Source: an uncultured Clostridium sp. (GTDB taxonomy: Bacteria > Bacillota > Clostridia > Clostridiales > Clostridiaceae). From it: DNA of 9,485 bases. The stretch lies in the NCBI GenBank assembly GCA_946575275.1, contig CAMNZV010000041.1:1-9485 (forward strand), read 5' to 3'. The notes beneath the pieces were generated by a model, which was given only the letters and a program-made list of their open reading frames with translations, ran no database searches and was not told the DNA's origin. Positions 7,381-9,485 of the stretch are shown in pieces (positions within the stretch are counted from its first letter, which is position 1; each line of letters opens with the position of its first letter). The position numbers and the translations under genes are program-made.

Positions 7381-8820
7381 ATGATGGTAACTGACTTCGA
7401 TTTAATTATGGATCCAAGTTTAGATAAATTTAAAGATGAATGTGGTGTTTTTGGGGTTTATTCAAATAAACCTCTAGACACTGCAGGTATAACTTATTAT
7501 GGTTTATATGCGCTTCAACATAGAGGTCAGGAAAGTGCAGGTATTGCTGTATCTAATGGTGAAACAATAGATGTACATAAAGGTCTTGGTTTAATAACAG
7601 ATGCCTTTAAAAACACAGATGATTTAAAAAAACTACAGGGTAATATTGCTATAGGTCATGTAAGATATTCTACAACAGGAGCTAACACCGTTGAAAATTC
7701 TCAGCCCCTTGTATCAAATTCTAAAGTTGGTAACATAGCAATGGCTCACAATGGGAATTTAGTAAATGCTGATGTTATCCGTGAATTACTTGAAGATGGT
7801 GGTCATATATTCCACACTTCCATAGACACAGAGGTTATAGCAACTTTACTTGCAAGAGGAGCATCAAAGGGCATTGAAAGAGCTGTAGTTGATGCAATGC
7901 AAGCTGTAAAGGGAAGCTTTGCCTTAGTTATTATGACAAGGGATAAATTAATAGGAGCAAGAGATCCACATGGAATAAGACCATTATGTTTAGGTAAATT
8001 TCAAGAGGATGATACATATATGTTAGCCTCTGAAAGCTGTGCACTTGATGCAGTTGGTGCTGTATTTGTTCGTGATATACTTCCAGGAGAAATTGTTGTA
8101 ATTGATGAAAATGGAGTAAAATCAATAATGTATGCTGAAAATGCAGGATGTCAAACCTGCGCCTTTGAATACATTTATTTTGCAAGACCTGATTCACAAA
8201 TAGATGGTCTTGATGTTTATACAACAAGAGTAAAATTTGGTGAACAATTATTTAAGGAACACCAAATAGATGCAGATTTAGTTGTTCCTGTACCAGATTC
8301 AGGAGTTCCATCAGCAATTGGATATTCAAAAGCATCAGGAATACCTTATGGTACTGGATTTATTAAAAATAGATATGTTGGAAGAACTTTTATTTCACCT
8401 TCTCAGGAGGTTCGTGAAAGAGCTGTTGCAGTTAAATTAAATCCACTTAAGGTAAATGTTGAAGGTAAAAGAGTAATTTTAATAGATGACTCTATTGTTC
8501 GTGGAACAACATCAAAACATTTAGTTGATGCAATGAGACGTGCTGGAGCAAAAGAAGTACATTTATTAATATCTTCACCACCAGTTAAATATCCGTGCTA
8601 TTTTGGTATTGATACTGCATATAGAAGCGAATTAATAGCAGCAAACAATACCATTGCTGAAATTGGTGCAAGGCTTGAGGCAGATTCACTTGGATATTTA
8701 AGTATGGAAGGTATGTATAAGTGTTTATCAGAAAAGAAAGGCTTCTGTGTAGGTTGTTTAAATGGAGTATATCCAGTAGCACCACCAATAGAAGCAGGTA
8801 AAGAAATTCTTGAAAGGTAG
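7381..8820 (+). CDS. purF: Amidophosphoribosyltransferase (glutamine PRPP amidotransferase), Fe-S type
   Basis: This 479-residue cytoplasmic enzyme commits PRPP and glutamine to purine synthesis by forming phosphoribosylamine. The N-terminal Ntn-hydrolase glutaminase domain has its nucleophile Cys21 in DECGVFGVY, preceded by a 20-residue propeptide that must be removed; the Bacillus subtilis enzyme has an 11-residue one. YALQHRGQESAGI and GHVRYSTTG follow. The PRPP site is VILIDDSIVRGTTSK. The cysteines that bind a 4Fe-4S cluster in the Bacillus enzyme have counterparts here: Cys260 (CAFEYIYFARP), Cys406 (YPCYFGID), and Cys456 and Cys459 (FCVGC). This indicates an oxygen-labile enzyme suited to an anaerobe. 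AAGGGG (7367-7372) lies 8 bases from ATG 7381; the ATG at 7384 is an equally plausible start. The gene begins 3 bases after the purC stop and is co-transcribed. Confidence 0.97.
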   Translation: MMVTDFDLIMDPSLDKFKDECGVFGVYSNKPLDTAGITYYGLYALQHRGQESAGIAVSNGETIDVHKGLGLITDAFKNTDDLKKLQGNIAIGHVRYSTTGANTVENSQPLVSNSKVGNIAMAHNGNLVNADVIRELLEDGGHIFHTSIDTEVIATLLARGASKGIERAVVDAMQAVKGSFALVIMTRDKLIGARDPHGIRPLCLGKFQEDDTYMLASESCALDAVGAVFVRDILPGEIVVIDENGVKSIMYAENAGCQTCAFEYIYFARPDSQIDGLDVYTTRVKFGEQLFKEHQIDADLVVPVPDSGVPSAIGYSKASGIPYGTGFIKNRYVGRTFISPSQEVRERAVAVKLNPLKVNVEGKRVILIDDSIVRGTTSKHLVDAMRRAGAKEVHLLISSPPVKYPCYFGIDTAYRSELIAANNTIAEIGARLEADSLGYLSMEGMYKCLSEKKGFCVGCLNGVYPVAPPIEAGKEILER

Positions 8821-8828
8821 GATTAATT

Positions 8829-9485
8829 ATGATAACTTACAAAGACTCTGGAGTTAATATAGAAGAGGGATATAAAAGCGTTAAACTTATAAAGGATCTT
8901 GTAAAGGAAACTTATAGCAAATACGTATTAAATGGATTAGGTAGCTTTGCAGGTATGATTGAGCTTCCAGAGGGGTATAAAAAACCAGTATTAGTTTCAG
9001 GAACAGATGGAGTTGGAACTAAACTTGACATTGCTTGCAAAAAAAAGAAATATGATACAGTTGGAATTGACTGTGTTGCTATGTGTGTAAATGATATATT
9101 ATGTCATGGTGCAAAGCCATTGTTTTTCTTAGACTATATAGCTTGTGGAAAGTTAGACTCAAATGTATCATCTGATTTAGTAAAAGGTGTAACAGATGGA
9201 TGCTTGCAATCAGATTGTGCTTTAGTAGGTGGAGAAACAGCTGAAATGCCAGGTTTCTATAAAGAAGGGGACTATGATATTGCAGGTTTTGCAGTTGGTA
9301 TAGTTGACAAAGAAGATATAATTGATGGAAGTAAAATAAATAGTGGAGATAAATTAATTGGAATAGCCTCTTCTGGTATACATTCAAATGGTTTTTCATT
9401 AGTTAGAAAATTATTTACTGATTTAGATGAAGAATTTAATGGTGAGGAAATTTGGATTACTTTAATTTCTCGTACTAAGATATTT
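8829..9485 (+). CDS. purM: Phosphoribosylformylglycinamidine cyclo-ligase (AIR synthetase), 3' end outside window
   Basis: The first 219 codons of a roughly 330-350-residue enzyme are present. It closes FGAM to AIR with ATP, the step after PurL. The ATG at 8829 follows TAGGA (8818-8822) by 6 bases, and the gene starts 8 bases after purF. Family landmarks are SGTDGVGTKLDIA (about 58-70), GIDCVAMCVNDILCHGAKPLFFLDYIACGKL, VGGETAEMPGFY, and ASSGIHSNGFSLVRKL near residue 190. These cover the N-terminal half and the hinge into the second domain. The frame stays open to the last base. The final dozen codons (about 9450-9485) read WITLISRTKIF where relatives have something like GETLLxPTKIY, replacing a strongly conserved proline with arginine. 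That could be natural divergence or poor base quality near the end. Confidence 0.95.
   Translation, partial: MITYKDSGVNIEEGYKSVKLIKDLVKETYSKYVLNGLGSFAGMIELPEGYKKPVLVSGTDGVGTKLDIACKKKKYDTVGIDCVAMCVNDILCHGAKPLFFLDYIACGKLDSNVSSDLVKGVTDGCLQSDCALVGGETAEMPGFYKEGDYDIAGFAVGIVDKEDIIDGSKINSGDKLIGIASSGIHSNGFSLVRKLFTDLDEEFNGEEIWITLISRTKIF

Overview
The window is AT-rich, with A/T-ending codons, strong GGAGG-type ribosome binding sites and every convincing gene on the + strand. Together with a long single-chain PurL, a Clostridium-like PurC and an Fe-S type PurF, this suggests a low-GC Firmicute, most likely a Clostridium-like anaerobe. This placement is inferred from protein character and base composition, not from a marker gene.

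Layout. (1) Positions 1-1673 hold the end of a polar amino acid ABC uptake operon: a 5'-truncated substrate-binding protein, the permease and the ATPase, tightly spaced and closed by a good intrinsic terminator at about 1733-1763. (2) Positions 1788-2282 hold a small Ser/His (ER/SipW-type) signal peptidase I standing alone, with no recognisable substrate gene beside it. (3) Positions 2283-2410 are a noncoding leader with a 16-bp near-perfect direct repeat and no recognisable purine riboswitch. (4) From 2411 to the window end runs a de novo purine operon, purL-purE-purC-purF-purM, with gaps of 27 bases or fewer, a 1-base overlap at purE/purC, and purM cut by the window edge.

Purine pathway logic. 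PurF makes phosphoribosylamine from PRPP and glutamine. PurL converts FGAR to FGAM, PurM closes the ring to AIR, PurE forms CAIR, and PurC makes SAICAR. PurD, PurN/PurT, PurB and PurH are not in the window; some probably follow purM. No purK lies next to purE.

The most notable anomaly is in purC. Codon 67 is an in-frame TAA, while the frame before and after is continuous and all recognisable active-site motifs are present. The fragments are 66 and 166 aa. This is either a nonsense mutation or base error, or a split gene with reinitiation at the ATG at 6877. A second local oddity is the last dozen codons of purM, which depart from a conserved family motif. I see no phage, transposon, CRISPR, tRNA/rRNA or defence system here, and no strong sign of a previously undescribed system; the window is mainly housekeeping metabolism.
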